Below are positions 41,508 to 50,449 of a DNA stretch of 64,000 bases, piece after piece. Origin of the DNA: a bacterium M00.F.Ca.ET.205.01.1.1 (GTDB lineage Bacteria > Pseudomonadota > Alphaproteobacteria > Rhizobiales > Rhizobiaceae); assembly GCA_004791255.1 (NCBI GenBank), contig SRUQ01000007.1:186001-250000 (forward strand). Direction: 5' to 3'. The notes below the pieces were generated by a model. The model saw nothing but the letters and a program-made list of their open reading frames with translations. It was not told the origin of the DNA and did no database searches. The position numbers and the translations under genes are program-made. The stretch's first letter is position 1. Every line of letters begins with the position of its first letter.

Positions 41508-42970
41508 CAATGATCCTCGCGTGCGCGGAAACTCATGACCACGGATAATCCCGGATTGCCCGGCAACAGATCAAGCCTGCCAGAGTGGAATGTCATGACC
41601 GCCTTGGCGAGGCTCAACCCAAGGCCGGAGCCGGGCTGCGAACGGCTCTTCTCCAGCCGCACGAAGCGTTCGGTCACCCGCGCGCGGTCGGCATCGTCGG
41701 GAATGCCCTGGCCGTTGTCGGCGACCGAAAGCCGGATCTCGCCCTGCGTGCGCTGCAGCATAACATGGACCGTCGGTTGCGAGGTGGAATCGGTCGAATA
41801 CTTGATCGCATTGTCGACGATGTTGGACAGTGCCTGTCCGATAAGCTCACGATTGCCGTTGACGACGAAAGCACCGCCCACCGCGGCTTCCAGCGAAACA
41901 CCCGCCTCCTCCGCCACCGGCTCATAGAGTTCGACGACATCGCGCACGGCCGCCACCAGATCGACGCGGTTGGTGTTCTCCGAGGAATAGCCCGCCTCCA
42001 GCCGGGAGATCATCAGGATGGCGTTGAAGGTCTTTATCAGTTGGTCGGACTCGGCAATGGTGCCTTCCAGAGCCTGGCGGTAGTCCGATGTCTTGTGCTT
42101 GCCGGACAGTGTCGCTTCCGCCCGGTTGCGCAGGCGGGTCAGCGGCGTCTTCAGGTCATGCGCGATGTTGTCGGAGACCTGCTTCAGGCCTTCGTTGAGC
42201 GTGGCGATCCTGGCCAGCATGGCGTTGAGGTTCTCGGAAAGCCTGTCGAACTCGTCGCCGGCGCCCGTCACCGGCAGCCGGCCCGAAAGATCACCGCCCA
42301 TGATGCGGCGGCTGGCCTGCGAGACACCATCGATGCGCTTCAGCGCGGCGCGGCCGACAAAGAACCAGATCAGCAGTCCCCCCAGGCCCATCATGCCGAG
42401 CGCCAGCATCAAGGCACGGCGAATGACGGCGCGGAATCGCTCCGGCTCACCGAGGTCGCGGCCGACCAGCATGATCATCTGGTTCGGCAGCCGCAGCACC
42501 AGGGCGATGGCGTTGTGGCCCTTCTCACCTGCGGTCTGGCCGGGCTGGGTCTCATTCGGGTCAGCGGTTCCGCTGCGCAGCCGGTCGAGTTCACCCTCGC
42601 CAAAGCGTTGGTAAGAGAACGGTTCGGTCGTCCACCCCTCGGTATCGATAACCCCCGGCTCCAGGCTCTGCACGTTGCCCGTCAATATCTGGCCGTTGGC
42701 ATCGGCGATCAGATAGAGGTTGGCGCCTGGCTGGCGCGACCGGTTTTCGACCACACGCACCAGCACGGGCAGGCCGCCGCGCTTGTAAGCACTGGCAAGA
42801 CCCGCCACCTCGTCATTGATCGTGTCTTGCGTCTGCCCGGTCAGCATGCTCGCCGACAGCGAGGTCATGTAGAAGACCAGCAGCACGGCGCAGAGGGCGA
42901 AAAGTAGAAAATAAAGCGCCGAAAGCCGCGCTGCCGTCGTCTTCATGATGGCGGGCACGGAAAGAGCCAT
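41507..42970 (-). CDS. sensor histidine kinase of the two-component pair upstream of glnE
   Basis: A 487-residue membrane kinase. Transmembrane helices are at residues 16-36 and 186-206, with a periplasmic domain between. HAMP (FVGRAALKRIDGVSQASRRIMGGDLSGRLPVTGAGDEFDRLSENLN) follows, then HisKA with NIAHDLKTPLTRLRNRAE (phospho-acceptor His271), and the ATPase (NIVDNAIKYS, DNGQGIP, GSGLGLSLAKAV). It follows the response regulator gene by seven bases and overlaps glnE, forming a three-gene operon. The signal is unknown; being linked to glnE does not prove a nitrogen role. The start at 42970 is taken from the longest ATG frame; Met9 (42946) is an alternative. Confidence 0.9.
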   Translation of the reverse strand: MALSVPAIMKTTAARLSALYFLLFALCAVLLVFYMTSLSASMLTGQTQDTINDEVAGLASAYKRGGLPVLVRVVENRSRQPGANLYLIADANGQILTGNVQSLEPGVIDTEGWTTEPFSYQRFGEGELDRLRSGTADPNETQPGQTAGEKGHNAIALVLRLPNQMIMLVGRDLGEPERFRAVIRRALMLALGMMGLGGLLIWFFVGRAALKRIDGVSQASRRIMGGDLSGRLPVTGAGDEFDRLSENLNAMLARIATLNEGLKQVSDNIAHDLKTPLTRLRNRAEATLSGKHKTSDYRQALEGTIAESDQLIKTFNAILMISRLEAGYSSENTNRVDLVAAVRDVVELYEPVAEEAGVSLEAAVGGAFVVNGNRELIGQALSNIVDNAIKYSTDSTSQPTVHVMLQRTQGEIRLSVADNGQGIPDDADRARVTERFVRLEKSRSQPGSGLGLSLAKAVMTFHSGRLDLLPGNPGLSVVMSFRAREDH

Positions 42971-42977
42971 GCTTGTG

Positions 42978-43652
42978 CTAACCGCCCTTCAGCATATAGC
43001 CCGCGCCGCGGATCGTGTGCAGGATGGGCTTGTCGAAGCCCTTCTCGATCTTGCCGCGCAGCCGCGAGACATGGACGTCGATGACATTGGTCTGCGGATC
43101 GAAATGATAGTCCCAGACATTTTCGAGCAGCATGGTGCGCGTCACCACCTGGCCGGCGTGGCGCATCAGATATTCGAGCAGGCGGAACTCGCGCGGCTGC
43201 AACGTGATTTCGCGCGCCGCGCGGCGGACCGAGTGCGACAGCCTGTCGAGTTCGAGGTCGCCGACGCGGTAAACGGTTTCGGCTTCCTTGGCGCTGGCAC
43301 GGCGGTTCAGCACCTCGACGCGGGCCAGCAGCTCCGAAAATGCATAGGGCTTGGTCAGGTAGTCGTCACCGCCGGCCCGCAAGCCGGTGACCCGGTCGTC
43401 GACCTCGCCCAGTGCCGACAGGATCAGCACCGGGGTGGCGTTGCCCCTGGAGCGAAGGCCGGCAATGACCGACAGGCCATCGCGGCGCGGCATCATCCGG
43501 TCGATGACCATCACGTCATAGTCGCCAGCATCGGCAAGCGCGAAGCCGGTTTCGCCGTCACCGGCGACATGCGCGGTGTGACCGGCCTCCGTGAAGGCCT
43601 TCTGCAGATAATCCGCTGCCTCGCGATCGTCCTCAATGACGAGAATCTTCAT
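42978..43652 (-). CDS. OmpR-family response regulator
   Basis: A 224-residue regulator. The receiver domain MKILVIEDDREAADYL has the acidic pair, Asp51 as phosphorylation site (VMVIDRMMPRRDGL) and the conserved Lys in YLTKPYAFSELLARV. The winged-helix output domain is of the OmpR/PhoB type (LQPREFRLLEYLMRHAGQVVTRTMLLENVW...VHVSRLRGKIE...TIRGAGYML). It starts the operon with the sensor kinase and glnE. The ATG at 43652 is set by the domain start; the frame is open for 90 codons further without family sequence. Confidence 0.92.
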   Translation of the reverse strand: MKILVIEDDREAADYLQKAFTEAGHTAHVAGDGETGFALADAGDYDVMVIDRMMPRRDGLSVIAGLRSRGNATPVLILSALGEVDDRVTGLRAGGDDYLTKPYAFSELLARVEVLNRRASAKEAETVYRVGDLELDRLSHSVRRAAREITLQPREFRLLEYLMRHAGQVVTRTMLLENVWDYHFDPQTNVIDVHVSRLRGKIEKGFDKPILHTIRGAGYMLKGG

Positions 43653-44008
43653 GGCGCCGTTATACGCGATTTCGCTGGAAGGTTGAGTAGCCGGCATCTG
43701 CATTAGCCTTTGCCAAAGCACATCGCGATCAGGATTGATCCGAGCGTGGGCGATCAAGTCTTTGTCTGGGAGCGCGATGCCCCCTGAGCCACAGAAAATT
43801 CCGCTCGTCGCGGCTGTTTGCGGGCAGAAGCGCCGCGCAGCACGCCCAAGCCCAAGGGCCGGCCTCTGTGCGGTGGGGCGGCAGCGGGCGATGGGAGGCC
43901 CGCTGCCGCAGAAGGGGAGCACGATGACTGACTAACGGGCTCACCTTCCTGCTTTCCCATGCGGTGGGCTCGGGGGTGTTGAAACCACCGCATTGGAAAA
44001 GTCGTTCG
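43653..44008. other. 356-bp region between degP and the response regulator gene
   Basis: No gene is supported. It contains a strong GC-rich hairpin, GCGGCAGCGGG/CCCGCTGCCGC with a ten-base loop (43878-43909), and nearer degP a second inverted repeat, ATGCGGTGG/CCACCGCAT (43959-43967 and 43985-43993), which may end the degP transcript on the minus strand. The end next to 43652 must contain the promoter of the two-component operon. The first hairpin could belong to a small RNA or a 5' leader. Confidence 0.45.
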
Positions 44009-45562
44009 TCAGCCCTTGGCTACGGGCAGCGCGACGAAGCGGTTGGTGTCGTCGCGGGTGATCTGCATCAGCACGGCCTTGCGTCCCGATTTCGCCGCAT
44101 CGGTCATGGCCTTGTTGACGTCGTCGGCGCCGTTGACCTCGGCCGAATTGACGGCGGTGATGACGTCGCCAGGCTGGATGCCGCGCTCCGCGGCATCGCT
44201 GTCGGGATCGACATCGGTGACTACGAGCCCCTTGCCGTTCTCGGACTTGGTGACGGTGAGGCCGAGATCGGCAAGTGTATCGGCCTTGGCCGGAGCCGCC
44301 GGCTTGTCGTCGGCCGAGGCCTGCTTGTCGCTCGACGGCAGTTTGCCGAGCTCGACCTTGATCGTCTGGCTCTTGCCGTCGCGCCAGACGGCGACGTCAA
44401 CCGACTTGCCCGGCGAATAGGCGCCGATCAGGCGGGCCAGTTCCTTGGGCGAGGCAACATCCTTGCCGTCGACCTGGGTGATCACGTCTCCTGCGACGAT
44501 GCCGCTCTTCTTGCCCGGACCATCGTCCTGGGCGCTGGACACCAGTGCGCCGCTCTCGGACTTCAGGCCGAGCGATTCGGCGATATCAGACGTGACCGGC
44601 TGGATTTCGACGCCGAGCCAGCCACGCTGCACGGTGCCGCTCTTCATCAGGTCCTCGACGACCTGCTTGGCGGTCGAAGCGGGGATGTCAAAGGCGATGC
44701 CGACGCTGCCGCCCGAAGGCGAGAAGATCGCGGTGTTGATACCGACCACCTGGCCGTTGAGGTTGAAGGTCGGGCCACCCGAATTGCCGCGATTGACCGA
44801 GGCGTCGATCTGGAGGAAATCGTCATAGGGGCCAGCGCCGATGTCGCGGCCGCGCGCCGAGACGATGCCGGCAGTGACGGTGCCGCCGAGGCCGAACGGA
44901 TTGCCGACGGCCACGACCCAGTCGCCGACGCGAACCTTGGAATCGTCAGCGAAGTCGACATAGGTGAACTTGCCGCCGCCCTCGACCTTGAGCACGGCGA
45001 GATCGGTGCGCTGATCGGTGCCGACCAGCTTGGCGTCGAGTTCCTTGCCGTCATTGGTCACTACGGTGAAGGCGGTGCCCTCCTCGACGACATGGTTGTT
45101 GGTGACGAGATAGCCGTCCTCGGAAATGAAGAAACCCGACCCCTGCGCCACCGGACGCGGCTGGTCGTTGTTGCGGTCGCGGTGGCCGAAGCGGCGGTGA
45201 CCCTGATCGTTCTGGCCGTTCTGGCCGTCCTGATCGCCAAAGCCACGGAATTCCTTGAAGAAGCGGCGCAGCTGCGGATTGTTGGGGAGATTGTCGAGAC
45301 CGTCCTGGTCGTCGGAGCCGTCATCGGCCGTGGGCTGGATCTTGGCCTTGACCTTGACGCTGACCACGGCGGGCGAAACGCGCTCGACGATATCGGCGAA
45401 GCCCTGCACCTGGGGCGCCTCGACGCGCACGGCATCGGCCAGAACGGGGCTGGTTCCACTGGTCAGTGCGCCAATGCCGATCGCTCCGGCGACCGCAATG
45501 GATGCAGCGGCGGCCAGCAGACGCTTGCGGGTGCGGGAATATGAATTGGGGGCAATATTCAT
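44009..45562 (-). CDS. degP: periplasmic serine protease/chaperone of the Do (DegP) family
   Basis: A 517-residue envelope protease. Signal segment: residues 14-42. The trypsin-like domain has the catalytic triad His157 (VTNNHVVEE), Asp187 (RTDLAVLKV) and Ser261 (RGNSGGPTFN). Two PDZ domains follow (about 290-390: GWLGVEIQPVTSDIAESLGL...AGDVITQVDGKDV; about 425-505: LADLGLTVTKSENGKG...QPGDVITAVNSAEV). Between residues 107 and 137, before the catalytic core, there is an unusual Asp/Asn/Gln/His-rich linker (GFGDQDGQNGQNDQGHRRFGHRD). It is likely a stress-response enzyme degrading misfolded envelope proteins. It lies next to the cytochrome c maturation operon, as in other rhizobia. Confidence 0.95.
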   Translation of the reverse strand: MNIAPNSYSRTRKRLLAAAASIAVAGAIGIGALTSGTSPVLADAVRVEAPQVQGFADIVERVSPAVVSVKVKAKIQPTADDGSDDQDGLDNLPNNPQLRRFFKEFRGFGDQDGQNGQNDQGHRRFGHRDRNNDQPRPVAQGSGFFISEDGYLVTNNHVVEEGTAFTVVTNDGKELDAKLVGTDQRTDLAVLKVEGGGKFTYVDFADDSKVRVGDWVVAVGNPFGLGGTVTAGIVSARGRDIGAGPYDDFLQIDASVNRGNSGGPTFNLNGQVVGINTAIFSPSGGSVGIAFDIPASTAKQVVEDLMKSGTVQRGWLGVEIQPVTSDIAESLGLKSESGALVSSAQDDGPGKKSGIVAGDVITQVDGKDVASPKELARLIGAYSPGKSVDVAVWRDGKSQTIKVELGKLPSSDKQASADDKPAAPAKADTLADLGLTVTKSENGKGLVVTDVDPDSDAAERGIQPGDVITAVNSAEVNGADDVNKAMTDAAKSGRKAVLMQITRDDTNRFVALPVAKG

Positions 45563-45694
45563 GGGGTTTCGTATCCTCTTTCAAAGGGGACGCGCCTTGA
45601 TCGGCATCCTCGGGAGAGAGAATTAGAGAGGCGCACATTACAGCGCCATTTCCGGTACATGAAACTTTGGTAATGTTTGCGCTGGCAGCGGGCG

Positions 45695-46162
45695 TCAGTC
45701 GCGACGCAAGATTGCATCCAGCGCCGCCTGTTCGTCAGCGGAGAGGGATTTGGTTGCCGTGAGCCGGCGTGACCGGGCGCTGAGCACGATGAACAGGCCG
45801 CCGGCCAGAAGCAGGATCACCGGCGTGCCCCACAGCAAGGCATTCCTCAGATCGAAGCGCGGCTTCAGCAGCACGAACTCGCCGTAGCGGGATACGACAT
45901 AGTCCATCACCTGCTGGTCGCTGTCGCCGGCAACTAGGCGCTGGCGCACCAGAATGCGCAGGTCGCGGGCCAGATCGGCATCGGATTCGTCGATCGACTG
46001 GTTCTGGCAGACCATGCAGCGCAGCCCTTCCGACAGCGCCCTCGCCCTTGCCTCCAGCGCCGGGTCGGCGAGCATCTCGTCGGGCTTCACCGCCAATGCC
46101 GTGCCGGCGCAGCCGAGCGCCAGCAGCAGGACAAGCAACGCGGCGGAAAACCTTGCTTTCAT
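45695..46162 (-). CDS. ccmH: cytochrome c maturation protein CcmH (CycL)
   Basis: A 155-residue thiol oxidoreductase that reduces the CxxCH motif of apocytochrome c for haem attachment. It has a signal peptide (MKARFSAALLVLLLALGCAGTALA) and the motif LRCMVCQNQSIDESDADLARDLR (Cys49 and Cys52). A C-terminal membrane anchor follows (ALLWGTPVILLLAGGLFIVLSARSRR). It is the last gene of the ccmIEFH (cycHJKL) operon; its ATG overlaps the ccmF stop as ATGA. Confidence 0.94.
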   Translation of the reverse strand: MKARFSAALLVLLLALGCAGTALAVKPDEMLADPALEARARALSEGLRCMVCQNQSIDESDADLARDLRILVRQRLVAGDSDQQVMDYVVSRYGEFVLLKPRFDLRNALLWGTPVILLLAGGLFIVLSARSRRLTATKSLSADEQAALDAILRRD

Positions 46163-48150
46163 GGCAGGCTCGCGGTTGCCACGGCAGCGGCCGGCTTGCG
46201 GCGCCGTGACGGCGCGCCGATGCGCAGGCGCCTGTCCATCAGCGACATGGCGGCACCCGCCATCATCACCAGGCCCCCGCCCCAGATCAGCGTCACCAGC
46301 GGCTTCCACCAGAGGCGCACCACGACGGAACCGTCCTTGCCCTCGTCGCCGAGCGAGATATAGAGCTGCGAGAGCCCGATCGTCCTGATGCCGGACTCGG
46401 TCGTCATCATCTGCCGCACAGGATAGAAGCGCTTGGCGGAACTGATCGCGCCGACGGGACTGCCGCCGGCGCCGATCAGCTCGAACCGGCCGCGATCCTC
46501 GCTGTAGTTCGGTCCCTGGGCCGGATAAAGCCCGACGAAACGCACCGTGCGGTCGGAGATTTCTACGGTTTCACCGGCATGCATGGTGAGGATTCTCTCC
46601 GTGCCAAAGCAGAGCGTGCCGACAATGCCGAGCACCGTCAGGCCGAGGCCGAGATGGGCGAGCGCGGTGCCGAAGACCGAACGCGGCAGGCCCAACAGAC
46701 GCCGCACCATGATGCCGGTGGCGACGTTGCCGAAACCGGATTTGACGGCAAGATCGGTGAGCGCGCCGAGGATCAGCCAGACGGCGAGGCCGACGCCAAG
46801 GGCAGCAAGCACCGAGGCGCCGTTGATGAACAGAGCCGTCACCAGCATTGCCAGCAGGGCGGCCGCGAATGCCGCCATCAGGCGCTGCCCGACGGCGAGG
46901 ATGTCGCCACGCTTCCAGGCCAGCAGCGGCCCGAACGGCACCATCACCAGCAGCGGCACCATCAGCGGCGCGAAGGTGAGGTTGAAGAACGGCGCACCGA
47001 CCGAAATCTTGTCCGCCGAAAAAGCCTCCACCACCAGCGGGTAGAGCGTACCGACCAGCACGGTGGCGGTGGCCGTGGTCAGGAACAGGTTGTTCAACAC
47101 CAGCGCGCCTTCGCGCGAGACCGGATGGAACAGGCCGCCGGCGGTGAGCCTCGAAGCGCGCAGCGCAAACAGCGCCAGCGATCCGCCGATGAAGAGCGTC
47201 AGTATGCACAGGATGAAGATGCCGCGCGTCGGATCGGTGGCGAAGGCGTGCACCGAAGTCAGCACGCCGGAGCGGACCAGGAAGGTGCCGAGCAGCGACA
47301 GCGAGAAGGTGAGGATGGCGAGCAGCAGCGTCCAGATCTTCAGCGCCGAGCGCTTTTCCATGACGATGGCAGAATGCAGCAGCGCGGTGCCCGCCAGCCA
47401 GGGCATGAAGGAGGCGTTCTCGACCGGGTCCCAGAACCAGAAGCCGCCCCAGCCGAGTTCGTAATAGGCCCAGTACGATCCCATGGCGATGCCGCCGGTC
47501 AGGAACATCCAGGCGACCAGCGTCCACGGCCGCACCCAGCGCGCCCAGGACGCGTCAATGCGGCCCTCGATGAGCGCGGCGACCGAGAACGAAAAGCAGA
47601 TCGAAAAGCCGACATAGCCGAGATAGAGAAAAGGCGGGTGAACGGCGAGGCCGAGATCCTGTAGGATCGGATTGAGGTCGCGGCCTTCGATCGGCGCCGG
47701 ATTGAGCCGGATGAAGGGATTGGACGTCGTCAGGATGAACAGGAAGAAGGCAGCGCCGATGGCGCCCTGCACGGCCAGCACGTTGGCGCGCAGCGTTGCC
47801 GGCAGGTTGGAGCCGAAGGCTGCGACAAGGGCGCCGAAGAAGGTCAGGATCAGCACCCAGAGCAGCATCGAGCCTTCATGATTGCCCCAGGTTCCGGTGA
47901 TCTTGTAGATCATCGGCTGCAGCGAATGCGAATTTTCCCAGACACTGGCCACCGAGAAATCGGAGCTTGCATAGGCACTCGCAAGTGCTGCGAACGACAG
48001 CGCGGTCAAGGCAAAGCCGCTGACCGCGACGGGACCGCCGACCGCCATCAGCCGCTGATTGTCGAGGCGCGCGCCAAACAGCGGCACGGTCGTCTGCACC
48101 AGGGCCAGCGCGAAGGCCAGGACAAGGGCGAAATGTCCGGTTTCAACCAT
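46159..48150 (-). CDS. ccmF: cytochrome c haem lyase subunit CcmF (CycK)
   Basis: A 663-residue integral membrane protein with about 15 transmembrane helices. It takes haem from CcmE and joins it to apocytochrome c together with CcmH and CcmI. The WWD signature reads ELGWGGFWFWDPVENASFMPWL, with haem-ligand-type histidines nearby (AVHPPFLYLGYVGF; LLHSAIVMEKR). The C-terminal periplasmic domain contains GETVEISDRTVRFVGLYPAQGPNYSEDRG. It starts six bases from the ccmE stop and overlaps ccmH by four. Length is typical. Confidence 0.95.
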   Translation of the reverse strand: MVETGHFALVLAFALALVQTTVPLFGARLDNQRLMAVGGPVAVSGFALTALSFAALASAYASSDFSVASVWENSHSLQPMIYKITGTWGNHEGSMLLWVLILTFFGALVAAFGSNLPATLRANVLAVQGAIGAAFFLFILTTSNPFIRLNPAPIEGRDLNPILQDLGLAVHPPFLYLGYVGFSICFSFSVAALIEGRIDASWARWVRPWTLVAWMFLTGGIAMGSYWAYYELGWGGFWFWDPVENASFMPWLAGTALLHSAIVMEKRSALKIWTLLLAILTFSLSLLGTFLVRSGVLTSVHAFATDPTRGIFILCILTLFIGGSLALFALRASRLTAGGLFHPVSREGALVLNNLFLTTATATVLVGTLYPLVVEAFSADKISVGAPFFNLTFAPLMVPLLVMVPFGPLLAWKRGDILAVGQRLMAAFAAALLAMLVTALFINGASVLAALGVGLAVWLILGALTDLAVKSGFGNVATGIMVRRLLGLPRSVFGTALAHLGLGLTVLGIVGTLCFGTERILTMHAGETVEISDRTVRFVGLYPAQGPNYSEDRGRFELIGAGGSPVGAISSAKRFYPVRQMMTTESGIRTIGLSQLYISLGDEGKDGSVVVRLWWKPLVTLIWGGGLVMMAGAAMSLMDRRLRIGAPSRRRKPAAAVATASLP

Positions 48151-48155
48151 GCGCC

Positions 48156-48599
48156 TTACTCGCTCTTGCTCTCTTGCCAGACACCCTTGGCCTTCAGGCC
48201 GTCGGCCACTTCCTTGGGCATGTAGCGCTCGTCGTGCTTGGCCAGCACGCTGTCGGCAACGAAGACACCGTCCGGACCGAAGGTTCCTTCGGTGATGACG
48301 CCCTGCTCCTCGCGAAAGAGGTCGGGCAGAATGCCGGTATAGGTGACCTTGACCGATTTGTGGGTGTCGGTGACCGAAAAGGCGACAGCAGCACCCTGCC
48401 CGCGCTGGACCGTGCCTTTCTCGACCAGGCCGCCCAGCCTGATGCGCTGGCCGGGCTGCACGGTTGCGGTGATCAGGTCCGCGGGCATGTAGAAATAGGA
48501 CGCTTTCTGGCCGAGCGCGTAAAAGGTGAGGCCGGTGGCGGCGCCCAGGAAAGCAAGCCCGCCCGCGATCACCGACAGCCGTTTCTGCTTGCGCGTCAT
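48156..48599 (-). CDS. ccmE: cytochrome c maturation haem chaperone CcmE (CycJ)
   Basis: A 147-residue protein with an N-terminal membrane anchor (LSVIAGGLAFLGAATGLTFYAL) and a periplasmic OB-fold. It carries haem covalently to CcmF. Family motifs: RLGGLVEKGTVQRG, VKVTYTGILPDLFREEQGVITEG, and the haem-binding LAKHDERYMP (His122 with Tyr126). It is the second gene of the ccm operon, eight bases from the ccmI stop. Confidence 0.95.
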   Translation of the reverse strand: MTRKQKRLSVIAGGLAFLGAATGLTFYALGQKASYFYMPADLITATVQPGQRIRLGGLVEKGTVQRGQGAAVAFSVTDTHKSVKVTYTGILPDLFREEQGVITEGTFGPDGVFVADSVLAKHDERYMPKEVADGLKAKGVWQESKSE

Positions 48600-48607
48600 G
48601 TCAGTCT

Positions 48608-49762
48608 CTACTCCGTCGCCGACAGGCCGAGCGAGGCGGCAAAGGCGGTGATTTTCTTCGCCTCGTCACTGTCGGCGCCAAACACGGCAATAGCGCGGCT
48701 CAGCGCCTCGCGCGCCTGATCGGCTTTGCCCAGCACGACATAGGAACGAACGAGCCGCATCCATCCTTCCGGGTCGCGCGGATTCTGCCGCAGTTTTTCA
48801 TCAAGCCCAGCGACCATGGTGCTGATCATGGCTTGCCTGTCCTGTGGCGACATCGACGAGGCGGCGTCGACATCTCCGGCACTCGGGCCGTTGGCCGGTT
48901 CGCCCGAGGCGACGCCCGAATCGGCCGGGCTGGAGCCGGCGGACTTGGCCAGGGCCTGCTCGACCGCGCCGCGCCAAGGTGAATCCGGCGGCAGCGCGGC
49001 GAGCATCGCCTGCCAGGCCGCGACGGCGTCCTTGGTCCGGCCTTCCTGCGCCAATGCCATGGCGAGGTAGAAGCTTGCCTTGGCGTTGGCCGGATCAAGC
49101 TTCAATGCCGCCTCGAAGGCATCCTGGGCATCGGCCGAGACGATGCCACCGGCAGCACCTGCGATGGCCTCGCCGAGGCCGGCCTGGCGGACCGCGCTAT
49201 CGCCGTCGAAGCGAATGGCGTTGCGGTAAGCGGCAACCGCGTCGGAAAAGCGCTGCATGCGCAGATAGACCGGCGCCAACACGTCCCAGCCCCTGCCATC
49301 AGCAGGATTGGCGGCAAGATGGGCTTCGGCGCGCGCCACCAGTTCGTCGACCGAACTGTCGGCGGGGCTCTTGGCCAGCCGCTCGCTGAGCGGCTGCGAC
49401 GGCAGGTCGGGCGAGCCGATCTTGATGTAGAGTCCCCAGCTGACCAGCGGCACCGCCAGAACGGCCACCGTCGCGACCAGCCGCGTCGCGACCGACGCTT
49501 TCTTGGGTGATGCCTTGCCGGCCGGATCGGCAGCGCCAAGGCGAAGGATGCGGCGGGCGATCTCGGCCCGCGCCTCGTCGGCTTCAGCCGGCTGGATCAG
49601 GCCGCGCGCGGCGTCGCGATCGAGTTCGGACAGCTGGTCGCGGTAGACTTCAAGGTCGTGATCGCTGCTCGAAGACGCGCCTCTGGCGCCGCCAGCCAGC
49701 GGCAGCAGCACCGCCAGGCTTGCGCCCAGCGTGAGGATTGCGGCTATGACCCAGAACAGCAT
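48608..49762 (-). CDS. ccmI: cytochrome c maturation protein CcmI (CycH)
   Basis: A 384-residue bitopic membrane protein that holds the apocytochrome C-terminus for haem ligation. Two N-terminal membrane helices (MLFWVIAAILTLGASLAVLLPL; VATRLVATVAVLAVPLVSWGLYI) flank a cytoplasmic loop with the DLEVYRDQLSELDRDAARGLIQ leucine-zipper-like region. The periplasmic part contains TPR repeats (GWDVLAPVYLRMQRFSDAVAAYRNAIR; PANAKASFYLAMALAQEGRTKDAVAAW; GWMRLVRSYVVLGKADQAREALSRAI). The ATG at 49762 follows GGAAGAACC; upstream residues of the frame do not fit. First gene of the operon. Confidence 0.93.
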   Translation of the reverse strand: MLFWVIAAILTLGASLAVLLPLAGGARGASSSSDHDLEVYRDQLSELDRDAARGLIQPAEADEARAEIARRILRLGAADPAGKASPKKASVATRLVATVAVLAVPLVSWGLYIKIGSPDLPSQPLSERLAKSPADSSVDELVARAEAHLAANPADGRGWDVLAPVYLRMQRFSDAVAAYRNAIRFDGDSAVRQAGLGEAIAGAAGGIVSADAQDAFEAALKLDPANAKASFYLAMALAQEGRTKDAVAAWQAMLAALPPDSPWRGAVEQALAKSAGSSPADSGVASGEPANGPSAGDVDAASSMSPQDRQAMISTMVAGLDEKLRQNPRDPEGWMRLVRSYVVLGKADQAREALSRAIAVFGADSDEAKKITAFAASLGLSATE

Positions 49763-49890
49763 GGTTCTTCCAATAACGGCAGAGCCCTGCCCTGCCAACA
49801 CGGGCATCCTGCGACGCTTTGACGGCAGGCACGCCGAATGTCCTTGATCGACATCAAACGGCCGGGTTCCGGCCGGAGCCGGTCAAAATC

Positions 49891-50328
49891 TCAGGTCAGC
49901 GGCGTCCAGCTGCCATCGGCGTTTCGGCAGGCGGTTCCGCGTGCCGTCACGCTGGCGCCACCATTGAAAACCGTCTGCGTGTACTGGCGGCAGTCCTGCG
50001 AGCCGACACGGTAGGGCTGGGCCGGAACCACTTCGCCGTAGCGCGAAGCCTGAGCGCCCTTCCACGCCACCTTCTGGCCGCTGCTGGTATATTCGAGCGC
50101 CTTGTATTCAGCTTCGAGCGCGCTGCGCTTTTCGGCATCGCTCAGCCCGTTGCCGACCGACCCGCCAATGAGGCCGCCGCCCATGGCCGAGATGATCGAC
50201 GTGGTGACCTTGCCGCCGGCCGGAGGTGTCGCGGCCAGTGCCGGCGCGATGGTAGGACCCTTGCCACCCAAGGTGGTGCAGCCGGAAACAGCCAGCAATG
50301 CGGAAACGAGCGCGAGACGAATCTTCAT
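49891..50328 (-). CDS. RT0821/Lpp0805-type surface lipoprotein
   Basis: A 145-residue predicted lipoprotein. The signal peptide ends in the lipobox AVSGC, with Cys17 as lipidation site. It continues with a glycine-rich segment ISAMGGGLIGGSVGNGLSDAEKRSALEAEYKALEY, typical of the 17-kDa-antigen-like glycine-zipper family, and the C-terminal domain with PYRVGSQDCRQYTQTVF...GTACRNADGSW. Its role is unknown; it is probably an outer-membrane lipoprotein. Single gene between the ccm operon and feuPQ. Confidence 0.85.
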   Translation of the reverse strand: MKIRLALVSALLAVSGCTTLGGKGPTIAPALAATPPAGGKVTTSIISAMGGGLIGGSVGNGLSDAEKRSALEAEYKALEYTSSGQKVAWKGAQASRYGEVVPAQPYRVGSQDCRQYTQTVFNGGASVTARGTACRNADGSWTPLT

Positions 50329-50449
50329 TCAAATGACCGGTTTTCTGAAGCAAAGAGATGGAAACATGGCCGCCCCGCCAGCATATAAGCGAGGCCATAG
50401 TATTGATATTTGTCGGAAATTTGGCCGATGGGGGCAGTATGGAAAGGCA

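Noticed and set aside
43964..45544. 526-codon plus-strand frame
   Set aside because: Antisense shadow of degP; Asp/Val/Gly-rich with no fold signature.
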